Of a DNA stretch of 64,000 bases, positions 55,682-64,000 are shown piece after piece; position 1 is the stretch's first letter, and every line of letters begins with the position of its first letter. Under the pieces are notes generated by a model. It was not told the DNA's origin, made no database searches, and worked only from the letters and a program-made list of their open reading frames with translations. The translations under genes were made by a program, and so were the position numbers. The stretch covers positions 23,081 to 87,080 of the forward strand of contig MU832106.1 in assembly GCA_029204225.1 (NCBI GenBank), read 5' to 3'. Origin of the DNA: Diphasiastrum complanatum (Eukaryota; Streptophyta; Lycopodiopsida; Lycopodiales; Lycopodiaceae).

Positions 55682-57115
55682 CAACACCAAGAACAGATTA
55701 TGGCCATTTCCACTAAGATTTTCCAATACAATCACGAAAATCCTTTACAGTTTTGGGATAAAATTCAGTACTTTGTGCGCCTTCCACCCTCTGTCACACC
55801 TACCAAGGCCACATACTCTTTTATGTCCCAATCTGATCGACAGTTATGTCAAAATGAGATCAAACAACTTTTAGCGCAAGAACTTATTGAACCCAGTCAT
55901 AGTAATTGGAGCTGTCAAGCTTTTATGTGAATAATCGTGCCAAATTGACCCGCGGCAAAAAGCGCTTGGTGATCAATTATAAACAGCTAAATGCTTATTC
56001 GAAAGACTTCAAATATCTTATGCCACTCAAAGATGATCTTCTTCATCGCATTCAAGGTGCCTCTGTTTTTTCAAAGTTTTATCTAAAATCAGGTTTCAGG
56101 CAATTTAAGATTCATCCTGATGATTGTCACAAAACAACATTACGGTCCCTCAAGGACAATATCAACAGATCGTCATGCCATTTGGATTAAAAATTGCACC
56201 TCCTGAGTTTCAACATCGTATAGATATGATCTTCAAATATCTCTCAGCATTCATGATAGCATACATAGACGATCTGCTTATCTTTAGCAAATCATTTGCA
56301 CAACATTTTCTTCATTTGCAAAAATTCTATGATGTCATCGAGGACTATGGCTTGGTGCTCTCACACAAAATGATTGAATTTTTCAAGCTTGAAATTATTT
56401 TCCTCGGCGTCACCATTTGTAACGGCAAAATTAAGTTGCAGCCTCATGTGTTACAGAAGATCATTGAAATGATAGATTTTACATCTGTCTCTGATCTGCA
56501 AAAAAAAATTGGTTGTCTTAATTGGATTAATTGGAGCTTGCCAAATCTTGCAATGCTTACCCAGCCGCTTCGACATCTTCTGACCAAAGCTGATCAGCCT
56601 CATAAGTGGACGTCCAAGCATCAATAATGTGTCAAGCTGATCCAGCATTATTGCTCCAATCTTCCTCTATTATAGCTCCCACTACCAGCAAACTCATCAT
56701 CTATACCGACGCCAGTCTACACTCCTGGGGAGCCATTCTCCGCAAAGAACAACAAGATCAATCTATGGTAGTATGTCGCTTCGCATTTGGCAGCTTTTCA
56801 GACACTTAGAGTCGCTACTCATTCCCTCATCGTGAAATCCTTGCTGCGAGGAATGCCTTTACAGCTTTCTACTTCTTCATCATATAGCAACCATTCATCT
56901 TGCAGACCGACTTACAGAATTTCAAGTCCTTTTTGCACAGCAAGAATATTGAAGCTATTGGCAATGCACGATTAATTCGATGGTCTCTCTGGTTTGACCA
57001 TTTTGATTCCATTTCCGAGCATATCCCCGGAGTCAAAAATAGCATTGCTGATTTTCTGAGTCGCTTCTACCCACCGTTGCCACGAAACCAATCTCGCCAC
57101 CACCATAAAAGATGA
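55676..57115 (+). pseudogene. Endogenous pararetrovirus: RT and RNase H, copy 2
   Basis: The RT reads LAQELIEPSHSNWSCQAF, GKKRLVINYKQLNAYSKDFK, SVFSKFYLKSGFRQFKIHPD (the conserved FDLKSG Asp position reads Tyr), VMPFGLKIAPPEFQHRID and the active site AFMIAYIDDLLIFSKSF, then the connection domain LSHKMIEFFKLEIIFLGVTI. RNase H follows: [54 protein letters not shown] and IPGVKNSIADFLSRFYPP. Breaks: TGA at about 55928, a shift near 56140, TAA at 56626, a shift near 56660, and TAG codons near 56808 and 56887. The sequence order RT-RNase H with no integrase and YIDD support Caulimoviridae rather than Ty3. Confidence 0.82.
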
Positions 57116-57334
57116 CTCACCATCAGTCCCCTCATCGTCATTCGGTTGATCTCATGCTGCTTGCGCACAAGGATACCCAAAATCAGAGTTTTTCATACCC
57201 AAAATCAGACGTCCACCCGTCATACTTCGGCCACGTACAATATGGACACACACACATCGACCACCCGTCAATGACCATCGGCTTTCTTCCTAAAGCATCG
57301 TTGTTCGCCCGTCAACGATGGGCACTCTATACTA

Positions 57335-57335
<1 letters not shown>
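57116..57335. other. Short spacer after the pararetrovirus relic
   Basis: It matches the sequence after RNase H copy 1 up to about 57165, then diverges. Contains a tandem ATACCCAAAATCAGA word and leads into the next (AT)n tract. Confidence 0.5.
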
Positions 57336-57402
<67 letters not shown>

Positions 57403-57412
57403 ACATATATAT
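57336..57412. repeat. (AT)n tract, left flank of the hAT element
   Basis: AT dinucleotides interrupted by ACATGT and GTACAT. The tract ends at the first base of the hAT element and resumes at 61482. Confidence 0.97.
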
Positions 57413-57800
57413 CATAGGTCTCGCGGTTCTGGGTCCGTGGGACCGTACTGATACCGAGGTACCATGTTGGTACCGCAGTACCATAATATAATATATTATT
57501 TATTATTTAATATTTTTTTTTATTTTTTTAACCTAAACTACCCGCCCCCCTCGCATTTCATCATAAATGTTTTTGCGCCCTCCTCCGCCTTGCCATCGCT
57601 ATTGTTTCCGCCTGCCTGCCTTCGATTCCTTGCATCGCCCTTCGCCCACGCATTGCCCTGCCTTGCATCTGACTTGCTTCGCCCTGTCTTCGCCCATTTT
57701 CAGAGTCTCTCACATAATGTACCCTGCTGTTTTTTTTCCAACGTTCCATCCTTGCAGCTTTCGCTTCATCTGCATTTTGTCCTTAGTTTTCTCCATCGCA

Positions 57801-60225
57801 ATGGTGGAATTCGACCTTTCCGGTCTGTGGGACGAGGTAGACATTGTCAGGCGGGTTGCCGACAAGGCCAAGAAGACCAGTCAAAAGATCATGCGTTGCC
57901 GATACTGTCTCGTCGAGTTTGCTGCATCCCTCACTCGCCTTAAAGGCCATCTGCTCGATGCACGCGCCAAAAATGGTACCACCTTGAATGTTGCCCCTTG
58001 TGGCAGCATGACCGTCCCCGACAGGCAGCGACTACTGGACACCTACGGGCCGCGGCTCGTGGCAGGGGAGAACACCATTTCGGAGGGCATTCTCCGATTT
58101 TGCACCGCTCCTTATGTGGCTGACCCAGAGTTGTTGCCTGCTTGGCTGGCACGCACGAGGAGAGGGAGTGCATCCTCCTCCGGTCCCTTTGCCCCTCATC
58201 CCCCTCAGACAGTTCTGTCACGGTGGTGACGGACAATGCCACGAATTGCATTCAGATGGGTGTACTGCTAGAGGCCGAGTTCCCTCATATTGTTCATACC
58301 CCCTGTGCAGCCCACGGCATAGACCTTCTGATGGGGGACATTGGAGCACTTCCCTGGGTTAGAGCCATCGTCCGGGAGGCTTCCTGGTGACTTTTGTCAC
58401 CAGAAAGAGGCATGTTCTTGCCATGTTCCGGGTGTTCAGCCATCTGGACCTCCGTAAGCCAGCCCCCACGCACTTTGCATTCGACTTGGTGGTCATCGAC
58501 CATTTGATCAGGTGCAGGGCCCAGCTTCTACAGATGGTTGCCAGTGATCTTTGGGGTGCCAGTACATTTCCGCACACTGAGGATGGGGAGCACTTTTCTT
58601 CCACGGTGAGGGGAGACCAGTTCTGGAGGGATGCATAGACATTGTCAAGACTGCTTCGACCACTCTACATTGTGCTCCGTATGGCAAACGAGGGGTCGAC
58701 ACTTGGACTGGTGTATGAGCTCATGGACCGAATTGGACAGTTCCTGCAGCTGCCCATCTTGCAGCCAGAGAGGTAAGTGGTACAGTGTTGCAATTGACCT
58801 TTATCTTTTCAGTACTTGCTAGTTTGTTTTTCTGTCAATGTTAAGCTTTTTCGTAATGCCCTAAACCACATGCCCCTCACCTGCAGGATGACAGAGCTGA
58901 AGTTCATATGGGAGACGCAGTGGAACTACTTCCACAGGAGTATCCACAGCGTTGCACACATGCTGCATCCCCTCTTCCTCTCTCCGACACAGATCGCAGA
59001 CAGGGAGCTCGAGGCCGATTGGCTTCAGTACATTCACAGGGTGGGTCCACATATAGGTTTGGATCCTATTAGGCTCATGGAGGAGCTCGCTGCATTTCGT
59101 TTCGGCATGGGCACATTCGGCCACCCGGCTGCCCAGGATCCAGAGAGGAGGCAGCTACCCATTACCTGGTGGACCATGTTCGGTAGCACATACCCATCTA
59201 TACAGCGTCTTGCACTACGTGTCCTTTCTCAGGTATGCATCTCATTTTGTCCTCCATTTTTGTGTTTCGTTGAAGTTTCACCTCTGCCACAATGTACTAA
59301 AGTATTTCAATGCACGCACCACAGGACTGTGCTGCCTCCGTGTGTGAGCGTAATTGGAGCACATGGGCACTGATTCACACGAGGAGAAGAAACCGGTTGT
59401 CAGTGAGTCAGTTGGAGCGGTTGGTGTTCTGTAGCACCAACGCACGTCTCACCAGGAGGCTTCCGACCATGACGAGCGCATTGCAGGTGATAAGCTAATT
59501 TTTCATAGCATGTTGGTTGACTCCTGGTATGTTGGTTTCATTTCTTGATAAAGTTGTCTCTCTGACATGCAAATTTTAAACCTTGCAGACGAAGATATCC
59601 GATTTGGAGCGCCATGTTGACTTGCCTACGAACAGCACCCATCCCATGCCTGCAGATGACCTGGGCACACAATTGATGGCAGAGAGAAAGAGGGAGCTTG
59701 CCGAGATGAGAGAGAGAGAGAGAGCTTGGGCTTGAGCACAGAGAGCCCCCATTGTATGAGGCAGACGAGCCAGTGTCAGAGGATGAGCATGATGAGGATG
59801 AGCCCATTCGGGTTGTGTTTGCCAGTTCAGAGAGAGATGAGACAGACCATATAGGTGCAGGGCACACGCCACGGGGAGGGGTCACAAGTGCATCACGTGG
59901 CAGAGGTGGGACACATGGCACAGGTTATACCGGCAGACAGGCAGGGCACACGGGGGAGGGGGCATTGTTGTCTCTAGCAGACGATCTACCATTGTACTCA
60001 GATGATTTTTCACATTATATACAGTGTTTGGCCTACATTATTTGCTGCACATTGTGCGTATGTCGCTCTGTACATGTGATGCTTTATTTTATGTCGAAGA
60101 TTTCTATGTGCGTGTCTGAATCCTGTTTTCATTTAATTTCGTTTGAAGTGAATGCTAACTTCACATATATGCACCTACATCATGAGCACAGCAATCACCC
60201 CTACACCCCAAATAACATTTCATAA
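57801..60225 (+). pseudogene. hAT transposase, multi-exon, damaged
   Basis: ATG at 57801. A BED zinc finger (MRCRYCLVEFAASLTRLKGH, with VAPC) binds element ends; then a DUF659/RNase H-fold part with VVTDNATNCIQMGV and HTPCAAHGIDLLMGDIG; then KPAPTHFAFDLVVI; and the C-terminal dimerisation region with ASVCERNWSTWALIH and LSVSQLERLVF. Introns: 58773-58886, 59233-59324 and 59487-59588, all GT-AG and frame-keeping. The Asp of TDNAT and Glu of CERNWS correspond to the second and third catalytic acids; the segment that would hold the first Asp is missing (about 58170-58215, where frame also shifts). Further damage: a shift near 58385, TAG at 58636, and a shift in a (GA)n run at 59709-59731 before an acidic, Gly/Arg-containing tail (EADEPVSEDEHDEDEPIRVV). 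Confidence 0.85.
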
Positions 60226-60460
60226 ACACATGTAATACATCTGCATTTAAAAAAATTACAGACATTGCATCTTACATGACCAGGCTCGCGTTGCACAAAA
60301 AACAACTATGTATATATTCAACCGTTGCATCAGGATAACATCACATGTACTCTCATTTTTTTAAGCAGCTAGCTAGTTATTTGCTGCACCATAAACTGCC
60401 GAAAACTACATAGCACCAGTCCGCCTCATACGGCTGGACCTCATCTATTCTAAACATCTC

Positions 60461-60868
60461 TCACTGATCCTCCACCGACTCCTCGCCCTCGTCTGGTGCA
60501 TTGTGTTGTCGCTCTTGCTCTGTCTCCCGGTTAGCCCGAGCTGCCTCCTGGTTAGCCCGACGTCTAGCCGCCCTTTCCCTGACCATGATGAGTTGCCGTC
60601 GTGTGAAATTCATTCCGATCTGCTCATCCAGATCCAGCTCGACAGCGGGGACAGGACCCACAGCGGGAGCGGGTGGCTCCGGTTCCGGATTTCTCTGTCG
60701 AGTTTGGCGCAGCATCTCTCGGATATCTGCCTCTTGCTTCCGATGCCTCTCGTTGTGTCTGCGGATATCTTCCTCAAGCTTCCTCTTGGCTTCGCCCTCG
60801 GGCTTCGGTGGTATGCGCTCTGCCATCTCGATCGACCTTCTCCTCACAGCACCCTGGTCCTTGAACAC
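60461..60868 (-). CDS. Second hAT-encoded open frame, charged helical protein
   Basis: A 135-codon minus-strand frame inside the element, convergent with the transposase. An internal start, MAERIPPKPEG (codon 14, in GAGATGG context), is as likely as the first ATG. The protein is highly charged and probably helical: RKLEEDIRRHNERHRKQEAD, IREMLRQTRQRNPEPEPPAP, a Pro/Val hinge, LDLDEQIGMNFTRRQLIMVR, then ERAARRRANQEAARANRETE and an acidic end (DEGEESVEDQ). No stop or shift interrupts it. I recognise no family. It could be an accessory protein of the transposon or a captured host fragment. The 3' ends of the two genes are about 240 bases apart. Confidence 0.5.
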   Translation of the reverse strand: MFKDQGAVRRRSIEMAERIPPKPEGEAKRKLEEDIRRHNERHRKQEADIREMLRQTRQRNPEPEPPAPAVGPVPAVELDLDEQIGMNFTRRQLIMVRERAARRRANQEAARANRETEQERQHNAPDEGEESVEDQ

Positions 60869-61049
60869 CCTCTCACAGCACCCTGGCTCTCAAACAGCCT
60901 CTCACAGCCTGTCACTGACTCTCACTTGCTCTCTCACTGTCTATCACTAGCTCTCTCACAGCCTCTGAAAATGCCAACCACAATGGCATTGTGAGTGCCT
61001 TATTTATCCCCACAGCCTGATCGGCCATGTGGATCCCCATCATCCCCTC

Positions 61050-61245
61050 CATGTGCCTCTGTACATGCCCCCATGTGATGCTCCCCCCTGTGTTGGTCTC
61101 CCATTGGGCCCATGGTCTGCTCACCCACAATGCCCATGTGCCTCTGTACTTGCCCCCATGTGATGCTACCCCCCTATGTTGGTCTCCCATTGGCCCCTCG
61201 GTCTGCTCACTTGCAGTGCCCATGTGCCACTGCAACAGTCCCCTG
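61050..61245. repeat. 85-bp tandem duplication upstream of the minus-strand frame
   Basis: Unit 1 (61050-61134) and unit 2 (61135-61220) both start CATGTGCCTCTGTAC and contain TTGGTCTCCCATTGG. A third partial unit starts at 61221 (CATGTGCCACTGCAAC). Each full unit has a CCAAT box on the minus strand. The position is about 180-380 bases upstream of the minus-strand ATG, so it may be promoter sequence. Confidence 0.85.
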
Positions 61246-61479
61246 CATCATGTACTGTACCCTCTTTTTTTTACACCCAAAACTCCCTTTTTTTACTTTT
61301 TTTTGTCCCTTTTTGGTAGTTAATATGCAAAAAAAAAATATTAAAAATATATTAAAAAATAAAAGAAATATTAAAAATGGTACCGCCTTGGTACCGCAGA
61401 TCCTAGGGCTGGTACCGTACCGACTGGACCACTGATATGGTACCGACGGTACCATACCAGCAGTACCACGAGGGTACTA

Positions 61480-61481
<2 letters not shown>

Positions 61482-61521
<40 letters not shown>
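61482..61521. repeat. (AT)n tract, right flank of the hAT element
   Basis: About 20 AT units starting at the base after the hAT right end, followed by TCTGTACATATCTATATATATG, similar in form to the left flank. It is best read as the other half of one interrupted microsatellite. Confidence 0.95.
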
Positions 61522-61523
<2 letters not shown>

Positions 61524-61709
61524 GTACATATCTATATATATGTATTTAAACTTATGTACAGTTTTGCGCATGTGTATGGATGCACCCATGCATTCTCCTC
61601 TCCTCACCCATGCATACACAATATTTTCACTAAAAATTCACAAAAAGAGGATGCATGTATGGGGAGGAGGATGCATGGCCCTCCACCCCGTGCATGCATA
61701 TACATGGCA

Positions 61710-61710
<1 letters not shown>

Positions 61711-61759
<49 letters not shown>
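61711..61759. repeat. (CT)n microsatellite
   Basis: About 24 CT units. A second, shorter CT-rich run (61772-61795) ends at a possible splice acceptor CAACAG at 61799. Confidence 0.97.
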
Positions 61760-61762
<3 letters not shown>

Positions 61763-61799
61763 CCATTTGATTTCTCTCTCTCTCTATCTCTCTCAACAG

Positions 61800-61960
61800 A
61801 TTCAATGGGCACAGTCGGGCCGTTAGCACTGGCTAGGGATAAGCTTCTAATGGATTTGGCAAATCCTCTTCATTATCAAAGTGACATCATAAGCAAGTAC
61901 CCATTGAAGGAAATGATAGATTCCACAAACACCATGGTGGAGAGGCCACAATCATGGTGA
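61800..61960 (+). CDS. Exon-like frame of unknown identity
   Basis: After a long pyrimidine run and CAACAG, a frame with ATG at 61805 encodes MGTVGPLALARDKLLMDLAN, PLHYQSDIISKYPLKEM and MVERPQSW before TGA. The composition is protein-like and the acceptor context is good. I recognise no family. It could be the last exon of a host gene whose upstream part was displaced by the hAT or (CT)n expansion, or chance. Confidence 0.3.
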
Positions 61961-62383
61961 TAAAGGTGCAAGAGCCATCACACCGTATTTATTCCTATTT
62001 ATAACTGAAGCTCCAATTATTTCTTCTCTGCTTTCACGACAAATGATCGTGTTGCCATATGAATTGTTAGAGAATATCGTTTTCACTCTTCGTGGGATTC
62101 ATTTGGATCATTTTAGTCTCCTTATAAATTGGGAGGCCATCGTTATCTATGAAGGCAGGATGCTACCAAGTTAAGCCATGTCATTTATTGTGTAGATTTG
62201 TTGAGAGAATGATCAAGTTATGTGATTTGCTAATGATTGGTTTCTGTGGTTGCCTACTTGCTAAATCAATGAGCTGTTACTGTTGTTTGCAATGTGAAAC
62301 TTCTCCAACTGCAGAACGATGGCCATCAGGCAGTGATGGTCTCTGGTCTATGAAGTGACGGTCTCTGGTCTATGGCACACGTA
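61961..62383. other. No gene seen
   Basis: Spacer upstream of the MsrA relic. It contains a short tandem duplication GGTCTCTGGTCTATG (about 62338 and 62361). It may include decayed intron sequence of that gene. Confidence 0.4.
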
Positions 62384-62835
62384 TGAAGTTGATATGAAGT
62401 ATTTTGGCACAGGTATGAAGTTGATATGAAGTATTTTGGCACAAGCATGATCCCCACACAAGTGAATCAGCATCAACAAGTACTGGAACAACATTGAATC
62501 TCTCTTTGAGCTTTTTCAAATTTTACATGCAATGTTTCTATATATAAAGTTTCATCATCTCAACTTTCTTCTTTACATGGCAGGGGAACGATGTTGGGAC
62601 ACAATATAGATCTGGAATTTACTTTCATTCTCCATAACAAGAGAAGGCTGCACACGAGTTATTGAAAGAGGAAGATAAGTGTTTAGAGAAAAAGATAGTT
62701 ACAGAGGTTCTTCCAACAAAGACATTTTATTCCGTAGAGGAGTATCATTAGTAGTACCTAGAAAAGGGGGGACGCAATGGGCGTCAGAAATCTGCTGCAA
62801 AGGATTGCAATGATCCCATTCAATATTATGGCTGA
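62384..62835 (+). pseudogene. msrA: Methionine sulfoxide reductase A, last exons (pseudogene)
   Basis: MsrA reduces methionine-S-sulfoxide in proteins using thioredoxin. The last exon (62584-62835, acceptor ATGGCAG) begins GNDVGTQYRSGIYFHSP, the hallmark MsrA block, and continues QEKAAHELL, KIVTEVLPTKTFYSVEEYH, YLEKGGR and ends QKSAAKDCNDPIQYYG before TGA, matching the plant MsrA C-terminus in length and order. It is broken by TAA at 62635 and by two adjacent TAG codons at 62749-62754, where the family has Gln-Gln. The preceding exon is visible only as IPTQVNQ (about 62455-62475), the site of the HDPTQ-NRQ motif, with one extra base; a 33-base segment (ATGAAGTTGATATGAAGTAT...) is duplicated just upstream of it. 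The catalytic N-terminal GCFW part is absent from the window. Confidence 0.8.
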
Positions 62836-63446
62836 ATAGATGGGAGGCAGTCACAACTACGTGAACTATAGTAACCTCTTTGTTCAGTTATCGTATCAAT
62901 TCTGCTGATGCTGCTTCTTTGAATAATTGTTATGCAGATAACACTTTCCACTTTATATATCTGTTCTAAATAATAGAAGGGTTAACTAATTTTTGTATTT
63001 CGAAGTCTTTGTCTCTAAAAATCTCTTTGCAACTAACAAAGGTTGTTGATTTTGTCGTTTGGGTTGGACTGATTACTAGATTATGCTATTCATGATGATC
63101 TCTTCATATCATCTAGCTCTGTAGTTGAACTCTCTATGTATTCTATGATCCGAGTAAGAAAACACAAAGAATTGCGATAGAAAAAACATGGATGGAGGGT
63201 CTAAGCAAAGTGAGCATTTGGCATGGTGCATCTGCTATAGCACCAGGCTTCTCCTTCAGCACAATGTCACCAAGATAACATTATTTTTTTTTACATTGTG
63301 AGGCGTTGTGCAATCTGCTAGGTCAGAAAAAATGTGAGATTTTGTGCAATCTGCCATGTTAACAAAAATGTAGGCAAAAAAGAGACTGATTTCACGTAGG
63401 AGAGGGTAGAGGGTTCTGTCCATTTAACTAATGCAAGGGGTTTCTT
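62836..63446. other. No gene seen
   Basis: Possible 3' untranslated sequence of the MsrA relic, then AT-rich spacer. No other motif. Confidence 0.4.
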
Positions 63447-63794
63447 TCAAGTAGCTGTCAAGCAAGTATGTATGTAGCTCAAAACATTTTGTAACTCGAA
63501 ATATTTCATCCTTGCATCCGAGGGCTGCAAAATAGGCATTGCTTTGTACTCTGTCAAGTGACAAATGCTTTCAGAAGAGAACTGAAAGCCTGAAGAGGCT
63601 TGGTCACAGATGGGGATGGCACAATCAAGGCATTGTTTAGGGACTGCATTGAGAAAAATGCCACAGAGCACAGCTGGTAAGGAAAACCCACCCATTGCAT
63701 GATTCAAACTCGGAATCTGGCCCTTAGGGCTAGGCAGCGCATCACCATCCGAATTTGTGTAAGTCCAGAAGACAATTTTGTTGTAGTTGAGCAC
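63447..63794 (-). other. Open frame without recognised family
   Basis: A 115-codon minus-strand frame (NHAMGGFSLPAVLCGIFLNA, PICDQASSGFQFSSESICHL). No domain is recognised and no homologue stands out. Part of it overlaps a tRNA-like patch at 63690-63750, which argues against a protein-coding role. Confidence 0.2.
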
Positions 63795-63930
63795 TTATTT
63801 TTTCAAGCTATATATAGACTCACGTTTTTTTATATCACCTTGCGAATGAACATAAGGAGAGGGCAAATGCATGCTTTGCACCTTACGTGGGTAGACAGGC
63901 AGCCCGACGCACTGTCTTCGCTTAATGCGA
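63690..63930. other. Two weak tRNA-like (SINE-like) patches
   Basis: On the minus strand near 63750-63690, GGATGGTGATGCGCTGCC followed after about 25 bases by CCGAGTTTGAATCATGC looks like a degraded A box and B box of a tRNA-derived SINE. On the plus strand, GTGGGTAGACAGGCAGCC (63887) and GCGAGTGTTCGAATAG (63928) give a second, weaker pair. Neither folds into a convincing tRNA by eye. Confidence 0.25.
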
Positions 63931-64000
63931 GTGTTCGAATAGTTTTTAATTTCATTTGTTTGTTCTTCCTGGCAACTACATCAACCCAAATCACACGTAC

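Larger units (their letters stand above)
57413..61481 (+). mobile_element. hAT-family DNA transposon, end to end, 4.07 kb
   Basis: The left end CATAGGTCTCGCGGTTCTGG and the right end (reverse complement CATAGTACCCTCGTGGTACT) form imperfect terminal inverted repeats of about 20 bases. The last 8 bases before it and the first 8 after it are both ATATATAT, an 8-bp target duplication as hAT elements make (not independently diagnostic inside an AT tract). GGTACC words cluster inside both ends (57458-57484 and 61380-61465), like hAT subterminal transposase-binding repeats; the 12-mer TTGGTACCGCAG occurs near both ends. The element holds a multi-exon transposase on the plus strand and a separate open frame on the minus strand, convergent. 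It is markedly GC-richer than its surroundings. Confidence 0.85.

Noticed and set aside
57567-57800. N-terminal extension of the hAT transposase frame before 57801
   Set aside because: The extension is Pro/Phe/Cys-rich leader translation without similarity; the ATG at 57801 directly precedes the BED-domain region.
60501-60994. Plus-strand frames of 149 and 163 codons opposite the second hAT frame
   Set aside because: They are antisense shadows: the minus-strand frame has the more protein-like, charged composition, while the plus frames are Ser/Leu-rich complements of it.
61371-61826. Frames of 60-129 codons over AT and CT runs
   Set aside because: Low-complexity translations; only the part after the CAACAG acceptor at 61799 was kept, as a weak exon candidate.

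Overview
This is nuclear DNA of a land plant or close streptophyte relative, from a repeat-dense and probably heterochromatic region. The evidence is many plant-type Ty1/copia polyproteins, LTRs followed by a primer-binding site for initiator tRNA-Met (TGGTATCAGAGC type), a plant-type hAT transposon, a Caulimoviridae-like endogenous pararetrovirus, GT-AG introns and AT-rich spacers with long microsatellites. I cannot tell the lineage from sequence alone. No intact host gene was found. The only host-type homology I can name is the 3' end of a methionine sulfoxide reductase A gene near 62.4-62.8 kb, and it is broken.

Layout. 1-3.0 kb: minus-strand copia relic (A) running off the left edge and joined at about 3.04 kb to a spliced, transposase-like relic (3.04-4.7 kb). 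6.1 kb: Ty3/gypsy reverse-transcriptase scrap. 6.8-8.9 kb: internally deleted minus-strand copia still carrying two LTR copies. 9.0-11.7 kb: a more GC-rich, coiled-coil coding relic that I do not recognise. 12.9-13.3 kb: a MITE-like inverted repeat and a 133-bp-period duplication. 14.1-15.4 kb: a spliced plus-strand gene ending in a GIY-YIG nuclease domain. 16.2-32.3 kb: a mosaic of copia fragments in both orientations (B+, C-, E+, a diverged minus piece with an open 337-codon frame, F+, an RNase H scrap, then gag/PBS/LTR/RNase H on the minus strand). 32.3-37.8 kb: microsatellites and LTR-like debris. 37.8-40.8 kb: minus-strand chimera of two copia families. 43-47 kb: copia D (+) and an oppositely oriented LTR of the same family. 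49.1-50.4 kb: gag-like scraps.

50.9-57.4 kb: a rearranged pararetrovirus-like cluster bracketed by (AT)n tracts. It holds a coat-protein/zinc-knuckle region, a dUTPase-like domain and an aspartic protease on the minus strand, and two copies of the RNase H region (one with RT) on the plus strand, with a leader that keeps a TATA box and a tRNA-Met site. 57.4-61.5 kb: an end-to-end hAT element inserted in an (AT)n tract. It has a multi-exon transposase (damaged) and a second, convergent open frame on the other strand. 61.8-63.9 kb: an exon-like frame, the MsrA pseudogene and two weak tRNA-like patches.

The pieces do not form a working pathway. They record repeated insertion, deletion and template-switch-like joining. 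Many inactivating stops fall at conserved Trp or Gln codons, as expected from cytosine deamination in methylated repeats. The items most worth following up are the dUTPase-like domain in the pararetrovirus relic, the two-gene hAT, the spliced GIY-YIG gene and the transposase-like spliced relic.
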